Positions 14,166 through 20,935 of a DNA stretch of 23,166 bases are shown here, piece after piece. Source of the DNA: Bog-473 sp052148295 (GTDB lineage: Bacteria > Actinomycetota > Acidimicrobiia > Acidimicrobiales > RAAP-2). The stretch lies in NCBI GenBank assembly GCA_052148295.1, contig JBKQIP010000097.1, positions 1 through 23,166 of the forward strand, written 5' to 3'. The position numbers and the translations under genes were made by a program. Below the pieces are notes generated by a model. The model searched no databases. It worked only from the letters and a program-made list of their open reading frames with translations, and was not told where the DNA came from. Every line of letters starts with the position of its first letter. Position 1 is the first letter of the stretch.

Positions 14166-16070
14166 GTGACGGTGAGCCGGGGGCACGACGGGGGCACCAC
14201 CATCGCCGACCCGAGCGACCCGAGCGACCGGGAGCCCCTGCGGGAGAAGTACCGCGCGGAGCGCGCCAAGCGCCTGCGGCCCGAGGGGAACGACCAGTAC
14301 ATCGAGCCGACCGGTCGGTTCGCCCGTCTCCTGGGCGACCCCTACACCGAGCCGGTCGATCGCCCGCCCCGTCGCGACGAGGTGACGGTGGCGGTCATCG
14401 GTGGCGGCTTTGCCGGCCTGGTCACCGGCGCCCGGCTCACCCAGGCCGGGGTCACGGGCATCCGGATCATCGAGGGGGGCGGCGACGTCGGCGGGGCGTG
14501 GTACTGGAACCGCTACCCCGGCGCCATGTGCGACACCGCCGCCATGGTCTACCTGCCCCTGCTCGAGGAGACCGGGCACCGGCCCACGCAGAAGTACGTC
14601 CTCGCCCCCGAGATCTTCGGGCACGCCCAGCGCATCGCCCGCCACTTCGGGCTCTACGAGGAGGCGCTCTTCTCGACCGCGGTCACGGACCTCACGTGGG
14701 ACGAGGGGTCGGCCCGCTGGATCATCCGCACCGACCGGGGCGACCGCATGCGCGCCCGGTTCGTCGCCCTGGGCACGGGCCCGCTGCACCGGCCCAAGCT
14801 CCCGGGGATCCCGGGCCTCGAACGCTTCCGCGGGCACTGCTTCCACACCAGCCGCTGGGACTACCGCTACACGGGCGGTGGCCCCGGCGGCGCCCCCATG
14901 GACCGGCTGGCCGACCAGCGGATCGGCATCATCGGCACCGGGGCCACCGCGGTGCAGTGCATCCCCCATCTGGCCGCCGCCGCCCGGGAGCTGTTCGTGT
15001 TCCAGCGGACACCGTCCTCCATCGACGTGCGTGACAACCGTCCCCTCGACCCGGCGCTCTTCGCCTTGCTCGAGCCGGGTTGGCAGCGGGCCTGGCTCAT
15101 GAATTTCGCCACCCTCCAGACCGGCGGCTTCGCCGAGGAGGACCTCGTCATGGACGGCTGGACCGACATCGCCCAACGGATCCGCCGCCGCGTCCTGGCC
15201 GACCTGGGGACGGCGGGGGCGTCCTTCGGTCCGGAGGAATTCCGGCGCGCCTACGAGGAGAGCGACGACGAGAAGATGGACGAGATCCGCCAGCGGGTCG
15301 ACGCCGTGGTGGCGGACCGCCGGACCGCCGAGGCCCTGAAGCCGTGGTACCGCCAGCTCTGCAAGCGCCCGTGCTTCCACGACGAGTACCTCCAGGCCTA
15401 CAACGAGCCCGGGGTCCACCTGGTCGACACCGACGGCCGGGGCGTCGAGGCCGTCGACGCGACAGGGGTGTGGGCCGGCGGGGAGCACTACGAGCTCGAC
15501 GGCCTGATCTTCGCGTCGGGTTTCGAAGTCGGCACCGACTATGCCCGGCGGTCCGGCTTCGATACCGCCGGCCGCGACGGGCGCCTGCTCTCCCAGCACT
15601 GGGCCGACGGCATGCAGAGCCTGCACGGGGTCCACGTCCACGGCTTCCCCAACCTGTTCGTGGTGGGCCCGAGCCAGGGGGCGAACCTCGTGTCGAACAT
15701 CACCCACAACCTCACCGAGGCCGGCGAAACCATCGCGGCGGTGGTGGCCCGGGCCCTCGAGCTGGGCGCCGACCAGGTCGAAGTGACCGCGGCGGCCGAG
15801 CGCGCGTGGGTGCAGATGATCGAGGCGGGCGGTCCCTCGCTGCTGGCCGACCCCGACTGCACGCCCGGGTACTACAACAACGAAGGCAGGCCGGTGGGCC
15901 GCCGCGAGCTGCGCAACGGCGGCCGCTATCCGCAGGGCCCGGTGGCCTACTTCGACTACATCGACGCCTGGCGCCGATCGGGCCGGTTCGAAGGCCTCGA
16001 TTTCCGCTCCGGCGCGGCCGTCGCTTCGGGGTCCGGAGGGCGACCCCTCCGGCGCCCCTTACCCCCCTAA
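14166..16070 (+). CDS. Flavin-containing monooxygenase, Baeyer-Villiger type
   Basis: A ~634-residue FAD- and NADPH-dependent monooxygenase. The FAD-binding GGGFAG is at residues 79-84. A second dinucleotide site, GIIGTGATA, is at 254-262. Between them, FRGHCFHTSRWD (221-232) fits the Baeyer-Villiger fingerprint FxGxxxHxxxW(P/D). Members convert ketones to esters or lactones; the substrate cannot be predicted. The ~70-residue N-terminal extension (REKYRAERAKRLRPEGNDQY) is a known feature of one actinobacterial subgroup. The start is uncertain: GTG 14166 and GTG 14172 are in frame, neither has a good ribosome site, and longer in-frame starts would overlap the YihY gene. Its TAA stop forms part of the -10 of the next gene. 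Confidence 0.9.
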   Translation: MTVSRGHDGGTTIADPSDPSDREPLREKYRAERAKRLRPEGNDQYIEPTGRFARLLGDPYTEPVDRPPRRDEVTVAVIGGGFAGLVTGARLTQAGVTGIRIIEGGGDVGGAWYWNRYPGAMCDTAAMVYLPLLEETGHRPTQKYVLAPEIFGHAQRIARHFGLYEEALFSTAVTDLTWDEGSARWIIRTDRGDRMRARFVALGTGPLHRPKLPGIPGLERFRGHCFHTSRWDYRYTGGGPGGAPMDRLADQRIGIIGTGATAVQCIPHLAAAARELFVFQRTPSSIDVRDNRPLDPALFALLEPGWQRAWLMNFATLQTGGFAEEDLVMDGWTDIAQRIRRRVLADLGTAGASFGPEEFRRAYEESDDEKMDEIRQRVDAVVADRRTAEALKPWYRQLCKRPCFHDEYLQAYNEPGVHLVDTDGRGVEAVDATGVWAGGEHYELDGLIFASGFEVGTDYARRSGFDTAGRDGRLLSQHWADGMQSLHGVHVHGFPNLFVVGPSQGANLVSNITHNLTEAGETIAAVVARALELGADQVEVTAAAERAWVQMIEAGGPSLLADPDCTPGYYNNEGRPVGRRELRNGGRYPQGPVAYFDYIDAWRRSGRFEGLDFRSGAAVASGSGGRPLRRPLPP

Positions 16071-16073
16071 CAT
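16068..16073 (+). promoter_or_regulatory. Candidate -10 for the SGNH esterase, overlapping a stop codon
   Basis: TAACAT includes the TAA stop of the monooxygenase gene and lies nine bases before ATG 16083. A leaderless or near-leaderless transcript is likely, as there is no ribosome site next to the ATG. Confidence 0.4.
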
Positions 16074-16082
16074 CGGCGGGTC

Positions 16083-17063
16083 ATGTCACCCTTCCGCCCT
16101 CGGGGCTCCGGCGCTCCGGCGCGGACGCGTTCGACCCGCTGGGGCGGCCGTGCCCTGTGCCGGGTCCTGCTCGTGGGCGGCGCGCTCCTGGCGGCGGCCC
16201 CGGCCGTGGCGGTCGACGCCGCCGGCGCCACCACCACCGCCACCGCCGGCGTACCGATCGCCTCGCCCGCGGGGGGCTACGTGGCCTTGGGCGATTCGTT
16301 CACCGCCGGCCCGGGCGTCGCGTCCCAACTCGGGCCCGGCACCAGCCCCCGTGCGCCCGCCGCCTGCCTGCGCTCGTCGCAGAACTACCCCTCGCTGGTG
16401 GCCCGGGCCCTCGGGCTGGCGCTGAGCGACATGAGCTGCAGCGGAGCCACGACGCAGGATCTCAGCGGATCCCAGGGACCCGGAATCCCGGCCCAGCTGT
16501 CGGCCCTCGGGCCGGCCACCTCGGTGGTCTCGCTCGGCATCGGCGGCAACGATCTCGGCTTCTCGACCATCGTGGCCAACTGCGCCGCCGCCACGCCGTG
16601 GGGGCTGACCAGGGTCGGCTGGAGTTGCCGCTCGCACTACACCGCCGGCGGCTCCGACCAGCTGGTCGCCACCGTCCACCGGGTGGGGCTCGAGGTGGCC
16701 GGCGCGCTGGCCGCGATCAGGTCGCGAGCCCCCCACGCCAGGGTGTTCGTCGTCGGCTACCCCGACATCGTCCCGCCGACCGGTGTGGGGTGCTGGCCCC
16801 TGCTCCCGTTCTCGACGCCCGACCTCGCCTATCTGCGCGGTATCGAGGACGACCTGAACGCCACCCTGGCCGACGAGGCCACGGACGCCGGCGACGCCTT
16901 CGTCGACATGGCGGCGCCCAGCGCGTCGCACGACGCCTGCACCGCAATGGACAGCCGTTGGGTCGAGCCCATCATCCCGTCGGCCGGCGGCTACCCGCTG
17001 CACCCGACCGCCGTCGGCATGGCCGGCATGGCCCGGGTGCTCGAGGCCGCCATCACCTCCTGA
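16083..17063 (+). CDS. Secreted SGNH/GDSL-family esterase
   Basis: A 326-residue hydrolase with a twin-arginine-free, Sec-type signal peptide: basic residues 1-27, then a hydrophobic stretch (VLLVGGALLAAAPAVAV, 28-44) and likely cleavage after an Ala-rich site. Block I GDSFTAG carries the nucleophile Ser72, GGNDLGF gives block III (Asn156), and YPLHPTAVGMAGMA gives block V with His307. This is the SEST-like lineage of actinobacterial secreted esterases and lipases, which use a Ser-His pair. Several cysteines (for example in AACLRSSQNYP, MSCSG and NCAAATP) suggest disulfides. It lies 12 bases downstream of the monooxygenase but seems to have its own promoter, and it acts outside the cell. The natural ester is unknown. 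Confidence 0.9.
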   Translation: MSPFRPRGSGAPARTRSTRWGGRALCRVLLVGGALLAAAPAVAVDAAGATTTATAGVPIASPAGGYVALGDSFTAGPGVASQLGPGTSPRAPAACLRSSQNYPSLVARALGLALSDMSCSGATTQDLSGSQGPGIPAQLSALGPATSVVSLGIGGNDLGFSTIVANCAAATPWGLTRVGWSCRSHYTAGGSDQLVATVHRVGLEVAGALAAIRSRAPHARVFVVGYPDIVPPTGVGCWPLLPFSTPDLAYLRGIEDDLNATLADEATDAGDAFVDMAAPSASHDACTAMDSRWVEPIIPSAGGYPLHPTAVGMAGMARVLEAAITS

Positions 17064-17097
17064 GCCGGCCCGCGGCCCCGCCTTGCGCGCCGGTGTG

Positions 17098-17109
17098 CCG
17101 CCATGGCGG
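17098..17109. terminator. Palindrome between convergent genes
   Basis: CCGCCATGGCGG is a perfect 12-bp palindrome in the 46-bp spacer between the SGNH esterase stop and the stop of the minus-strand nitrobindin-like gene (17110). It could serve as a weak two-way terminator. There is no T-run. Confidence 0.25.
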
Positions 17110-17817
17110 TCACGCCGGCGGAGAGGCGCTCCCGTCCCGCAGCGACCCGATGCCGAGGCCGCTCCCGTTGCCGGCCCCGGCCGCGCCCGCGGCGCGGGCC
17201 AGGGGGTTGGGCTCGGGTGGCCCGATCCGGGTCAACGTGTTGCGGTCGATGTGATGGAAGGGCTCGTCGCGCCCGGGGATCTGCAGGACGCCCTCCTCCT
17301 CGTAGGACCAGGTCCCGTCGGCGCCCACCGTCACGTGGATCCGGTAGCTGAGGGTGCGGAAGGCCTCGTCGAGGAAGGGGTTGGACAGTATGCCGTGGAC
17401 CTCGGACCCGAGGGTCGCCGTGAGCTCGAACTCGGTGGCGTCGGGCTCGGCCGGGCCCGACGCCAGGAGCACCTGGGCCCGGGGGATGCCCAGGGTGAGG
17501 GTCACCGCCCGGGCGGCGGGCTCCCAGAGCCAGTAGCCCACCTGGTCGTGGAAGGTCTCGGCCTCGCCGGGCTTGGTGATGTGGGTGTGGTAGCGCAGGC
17601 CGTAGAAGAGCTGGGGGCCGTTGGTCTGGCGGTCGATGGGCTGGAGTTCGTAGTGCTCGACGAACCCGTCCGCTTCCGTGCCCTCGGCGACGGGGTGCTG
17701 ATCCGAGCCCTTGGTCCCCTCCCACCGGCCGGCCAGGGGGCGCAGGGGTCCCAGCTGGGTCAGGGTGTCCGGGTCGCCCTCGGGCTCGGTGTAGATGTCG
17801 GGTCCGTACATGGTCAC
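17110..17817 (-). CDS. Nitrobindin-like heme-binding beta-barrel protein
   Basis: A 235-residue cytoplasmic protein of the THAP4/nitrobindin beta-barrel superfamily, often labelled FABP-like. The head MTMYGPDIYTEPEGDPDTL and the strand motif LAGRWEGTKG (28-37) match an actinobacterial branch, as do NGPQLFYGLRYHTHI and FHDQVGYWLWEP. HHIDRNTLTRIG (188-199) lies where nitrobindins place their heme-ligating histidine, so heme binding is plausible but not shown. The last ~30 residues are a Gly/Ala/Ser tail outside the barrel. The start is GTG 17817, or ATG 17811 two codons in; the longer form matches the family head. It is divergent from the aldehyde dehydrogenase. Confidence 0.82.
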   Translation of the reverse strand: MTMYGPDIYTEPEGDPDTLTQLGPLRPLAGRWEGTKGSDQHPVAEGTEADGFVEHYELQPIDRQTNGPQLFYGLRYHTHITKPGEAETFHDQVGYWLWEPAARAVTLTLGIPRAQVLLASGPAEPDATEFELTATLGSEVHGILSNPFLDEAFRTLSYRIHVTVGADGTWSYEEEGVLQIPGRDEPFHHIDRNTLTRIGPPEPNPLARAAGAAGAGNGSGLGIGSLRDGSASPPA

Positions 17818-17900
17818 TGCGCCGCTCGCCTCCCGTCCCGTGCGCTCGCACCCGAGCCCGGTGTGGGCCGCACGTGCCCCCGGTCGCAGCGCCCGGGCCG

Positions 17901-17980
17901 AGGATACCGGTACCGGGGCGCCGGGGCGAGAGGTCGCGGCGGATCCGAACGGGTGGGCACGGCCCAGAGGTGGCTATGGT
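17901..17980. promoter_or_regulatory. Divergent promoters of nitrobindin-like and aldehyde dehydrogenase genes
   Basis: In the 193-bp divergent spacer, TATCCT on the minus strand (17906-17901) is a -10 candidate for the nitrobindin-like gene, and TATGGT (17975-17980) is one for the dehydrogenase. The 8-bp palindrome TACCGGTA overlaps the first. The dehydrogenase leader would be short and ends in a GGGAGG ribosome site (17999-18006 region). No -35 is clear. I see no gene in the rest of the spacer. Confidence 0.4.
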
Positions 17981-18010
17981 CGCACCAGCGAGAGAAAGAG
18001 GGAGGGCGCC

Positions 18011-19510
18011 ATGAGCGTGACGGACGAGACCGTGGTGGAACTGCGCAACGCGGACCGCCTGTTCATCGCCGGCGAATGGGTGAAGCCGTCGACACCCGAC
18101 GTGATCGATGTCGTCAACCCGACCACCGAGGACGTGCTGTACCGGGTGGCGGAGGCACAGGCCGCGGACATGGACCGCGCCGTCGGTGCCGCGCGGGAGG
18201 CTTTCGACCACGGGCCGTGGCCCCGGCTGACCCATGCGGACCGGGCCGACTTTCTGCGGGCCATCGCCGCGGCGCTCGGGGACCACAGCGCCGAGCTCGG
18301 GCGCATCTGGTCGAGTCAGGTGGGCGTCCTCCATGCCATCGCCAGGGGGGCCAGCATCGGCACCGGACGGACGTTCGAGTACTACGCCGGCCTGGCCGAC
18401 GACTTCCCCTTCGTCGAGCGCCACCAGCCGACGGCGGGCGGAAAGTTCGGGCTGCTGGTCCGCGAGCCCGTGGGCGTCGTCGGTGCCATCATCCCGTGGA
18501 ACGCGCCGATGGGGCTGATCGCCGCCAAGACGGCGCCCGCCCTGCTCGCCGGCTGCACCGTGGTGCTCAAGGCCTCCCCCGAGGCCCCGGGCGAGGCGTA
18601 TGTCATGGCCGGGATTGCCGAGGCCATCGGCCTGCCGCCGGGCGTCCTCAACGTCGTGACCGCCGACCGACCCGTCTCCGAGCTGCTGGTGCGGGATCCC
18701 CGGGTCGACAAGATCGCCTTCACCGGCTCCACCGCGGCGGGTCGGCGCATCGCCTCCTTGTGCGGCGAACGCATCGCCCGGGTCACCCTCGAGCTGGGCG
18801 GCAAGTCGGCCGCCGTGGTGCTGGACGACTTCGACGTGGCCACCGCCGCAGCCACCATCGCCGGGCCCGCCTGCATGATGACCGGGCAGGTGTGCTCGTC
18901 GCTGACCCGCATCGTGGTCACCCGGAACCGGCACGACGACCTCGTCGAGGCCCTGAGCGAGTCGTTCTCCCACGTGCAGGTGGGCGACCCGTTCGACCCG
19001 TCCAGCCAGATGGGTCCGCTGGCCATGCGCCGCCAGCGTGATCGCGTCGAGGGCTACATCGCCAAGGGGATCGAGGAGGGGGCGACGCTGGCCGCCGGCG
19101 GCGGGCGCCCCCGGGACCTCAGCCGGGGCTTCTTCATCGAGCCGACGGTGTTCGGCAACGTCGACAACTCCTCGACGATCGCGCGGGAGGAGATCTTCGG
19201 GCCGGTGCTCAGCGTGATCGCCGCCGACGACGAGGACGACGCCGTGGCCATCGCCAACGACACCATCTACGGGTTGAACGCCTCGGTGTTCACCAACGAC
19301 ACCGAGCGCGCCCTGGACGTGGCGCGGCAGCTCCGTTCGGGCACCGTCGGTCACAACTCGTTCCGCACCGACTTCGGCATCGCCTTCGGTGGCTTCAAGC
19401 AGTCGGGCCTCGGCCGAGAGGGCGGTCGGGAAGGCCTCCTGCCCTACCTCGAGGCCAAGACGGTCATCCTCGACGGCGAGCCTGCCGGGGTCGCCTCGGC
19501 CTCCCCGTAG
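18011..19510 (+). CDS. NAD(P)-dependent aldehyde dehydrogenase
   Basis: A 499-residue member of the aldehyde dehydrogenase superfamily, oxidising an aldehyde to the acid in the cytoplasm. Key residues are in place: Asn164 in IIPWNAPMG, Lys187 in VVLKASPEAPG for cofactor binding, Glu261 in LELGGKS as general base, and nucleophile Cys295 in GQVCSSLTR. EEIFGPVLSVI and GGFKQSGLGREGG are also canonical. Length is normal. ATG 18011 is fixed by a GGGAGG ribosome site just upstream. The sequence resembles broad actinobacterial enzymes often found beside degradation genes, and the substrate is not readable. The amidohydrolase 85 bases downstream may be in the same pathway but has its own -10 candidate. 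Confidence 0.94.
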   Translation: MSVTDETVVELRNADRLFIAGEWVKPSTPDVIDVVNPTTEDVLYRVAEAQAADMDRAVGAAREAFDHGPWPRLTHADRADFLRAIAAALGDHSAELGRIWSSQVGVLHAIARGASIGTGRTFEYYAGLADDFPFVERHQPTAGGKFGLLVREPVGVVGAIIPWNAPMGLIAAKTAPALLAGCTVVLKASPEAPGEAYVMAGIAEAIGLPPGVLNVVTADRPVSELLVRDPRVDKIAFTGSTAAGRRIASLCGERIARVTLELGGKSAAVVLDDFDVATAAATIAGPACMMTGQVCSSLTRIVVTRNRHDDLVEALSESFSHVQVGDPFDPSSQMGPLAMRRQRDRVEGYIAKGIEEGATLAAGGGRPRDLSRGFFIEPTVFGNVDNSSTIAREEIFGPVLSVIAADDEDDAVAIANDTIYGLNASVFTNDTERALDVARQLRSGTVGHNSFRTDFGIAFGGFKQSGLGREGGREGLLPYLEAKTVILDGEPAGVASASP

Positions 19511-19550
19511 CCCGGCTCGCGCCCCCCTGGGTCCGGGTCCGAGCGAACGG

Positions 19551-19556
19551 TACGCT
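19551..19556 (+). promoter_or_regulatory. Candidate -10 for the amidohydrolase gene
   Basis: TACGCT matches TANNNT and sits in the 85-bp spacer. It would give a leader of about 30 bases that includes GGGGGG (19584-19589) before GTG 19596. No -35 is visible. Confidence 0.35.
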
Positions 19557-19595
19557 GAGGGGACGATCGATCCGTCCAACTCTGGGGGGTACGCC

Positions 19596-20723
19596 GTGAC
19601 CACAGCGGTCTTTGACGCCGACAGCCACCTGATGGAGACCGGCGACTGGTTGGGGTCGTTCGCCGATCCCGCCGTCAGGGAGCGGCTGGTACCGCTGAGT
19701 TTCGATGCGGCGGGAGCCCGCGCCGGTGAGCTGATGGCGAAACTCCCCGAGGTGTGGGAGTCGCATCGCCGACAGGACATCGGCGCCGACGTCCTGGCCG
19801 GTCCGAAAGGGTGGCTGGCGCCGGGCGCGCTCGACACCGCGGTGCGCTCACGCGTCCTCGATGCCCTCGAGATCGATGCCCAGTTGGTCTTCCCCACGTT
19901 CTCGGTCGACCAGTTCGCCTTCAGCGAGGATCTCGAGCTCCGCTACGGCGGAGCCCAGGCTCTCAATCGGGCCATGGTGGCGTTCTGCGCCCCGGACCGG
20001 CGTCTCAAGCCCGTGGGATTCCTCCCCCTCGCCGACCCCGAGTGCGCCATCGCCACCCTCGAAGCGGCGCTCGACGAGGGTGTGGCCGCCGTCTGGGTGC
20101 CGTCCGACGCCCCGGGTGACTTCTCGCCGACCCACGTCGACCTCGACCCGGTATGGGCCCGTCTCGCCGAGGCGGGCGTCCCGTTCGTGCTGCACATCGG
20201 CGGGGGCAAGCTGCTGCCGAAGGCCTTCCACAACAACGGGCTGCCGCGTCCCGTGGACTGGCTCGGGGGCGGGGAGAATCTCCGGGCCAAGGACTTCCCC
20301 GTGGTGCACCACTCGCCCGAACGATTTCTGGCGTGCCTGGCCCTCGACGGGGTCTTCGAGCGCCACCCGAACCTGCGCGGCGCCGCCATCGAGTTGGGGG
20401 CCACCTGGGTTCCCGGGATGCTCCGGAACGTCGACTACGCGCACCGGTCGTTCTCGAAGTTCGAACCGGTCCTGCGAGCGCTGCCCTTGCTGCCCTCGGA
20501 GTACCTTCGTCGCCAGGTCCGGTTCACGCCGTTTCCCTTCGAGGACACGGCGTGGCTGATCGAGCAGTGCGGGGACGTGTTCATGTTCTCGACGGACTAT
20601 CCCCACCCCGAAGGTGGCCGTCGGCCCTTCGAGATCTTCACCGAGGCGGTGGCTGCGTTCGACGAGTCGACGCGGGAACGATTCTTCTGGCGCAACGGCG
20701 CCGAGCTGTTCGGGCCTCTCTGA
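19596..20723 (+). CDS. Amidohydrolase-2 family metal-dependent hydrolase/decarboxylase
   Basis: A 375-residue TIM-barrel protein of the amidohydrolase-2 (ACMSD-like) family, whose members hydrolyse or decarboxylate ring-cleavage products and related acids. The first strand reads FDADSHLMETGDW, with Asp9 and His11 at the metal-site position (one residue of the classic HxH is replaced by Asp, as in many actinobacterial members). LHIGGG carries His200, and STDYPHPEGG carries Asp334 and His337 near the end. The GTG start 19596 is preceded by a G-rich ribosome site. A neighbouring aldehyde dehydrogenase fits an aromatic or steroid breakdown context, but that is inference. A 15-bp tandem duplication covers its stop codon. 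Confidence 0.87.
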   Translation: MTTAVFDADSHLMETGDWLGSFADPAVRERLVPLSFDAAGARAGELMAKLPEVWESHRRQDIGADVLAGPKGWLAPGALDTAVRSRVLDALEIDAQLVFPTFSVDQFAFSEDLELRYGGAQALNRAMVAFCAPDRRLKPVGFLPLADPECAIATLEAALDEGVAAVWVPSDAPGDFSPTHVDLDPVWARLAEAGVPFVLHIGGGKLLPKAFHNNGLPRPVDWLGGGENLRAKDFPVVHHSPERFLACLALDGVFERHPNLRGAAIELGATWVPGMLRNVDYAHRSFSKFEPVLRALPLLPSEYLRRQVRFTPFPFEDTAWLIEQCGDVFMFSTDYPHPEGGRRPFEIFTEAVAAFDESTRERFFWRNGAELFGPL

Positions 20724-20747
20724 CGCGTCCGGCTCTGACGCGTCCGG
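20718..20747. repeat. 15-bp tandem duplication across a stop codon
   Basis: CTCTGACGCGTCCGG occurs twice head to tail (20718-20732 and 20733-20747). The first copy holds the TGA stop of the amidohydrolase. Because the unit is 15 bases, the second copy puts another TGA in the same frame. Confidence 0.85.
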
Positions 20748-20750
20748 CGT

Positions 20751-20771
20751 AGCGGCGGCGCGACCGCCGCT
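20751..20771 (+). terminator. Hairpin after the amidohydrolase
   Basis: AGCGGCGG (20751-20758) pairs perfectly with CCGCCGCT (20764-20771) around a five-base loop, 28 bases after the stop. There is no T-run. It is the best terminator candidate before the protease gene. Confidence 0.4.
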
Positions 20772-20886
20772 CGCCGTCGGCGTTCGGTGAAGTCGGTGGC
20801 CGGCGACCGGGGTCGCACAAGAAGAGACCGGCGGCGCATCAACGGCCGTAGCTGAAAACGCCGATGCACCGATGCCGAGTTTGTCG

Positions 20887-20892
20887 TACATT
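20887..20892 (+). promoter_or_regulatory. Candidate -10 for the protease gene
   Basis: TACATT lies in the most AT-rich part of the 212-bp spacer. It would give a leader of about 37 bases ending in AAGGGAG (20924-20930), five bases before ATG 20936. No -35 is clear. Confidence 0.35.
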
Positions 20893-20935
20893 CACCGTGT
20901 TCTCATCTGAAGCCAGTTCGACCAAGGGAGTCTCC

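Noticed and set aside
14166..17063. Monooxygenase plus esterase as a ketone-to-ester-to-acid operon
   Set aside because: The esterase has a clear signal peptide and its own promoter candidate, so it would act outside the cell while the monooxygenase is cytoplasmic. Adjacency alone does not support a joint pathway.
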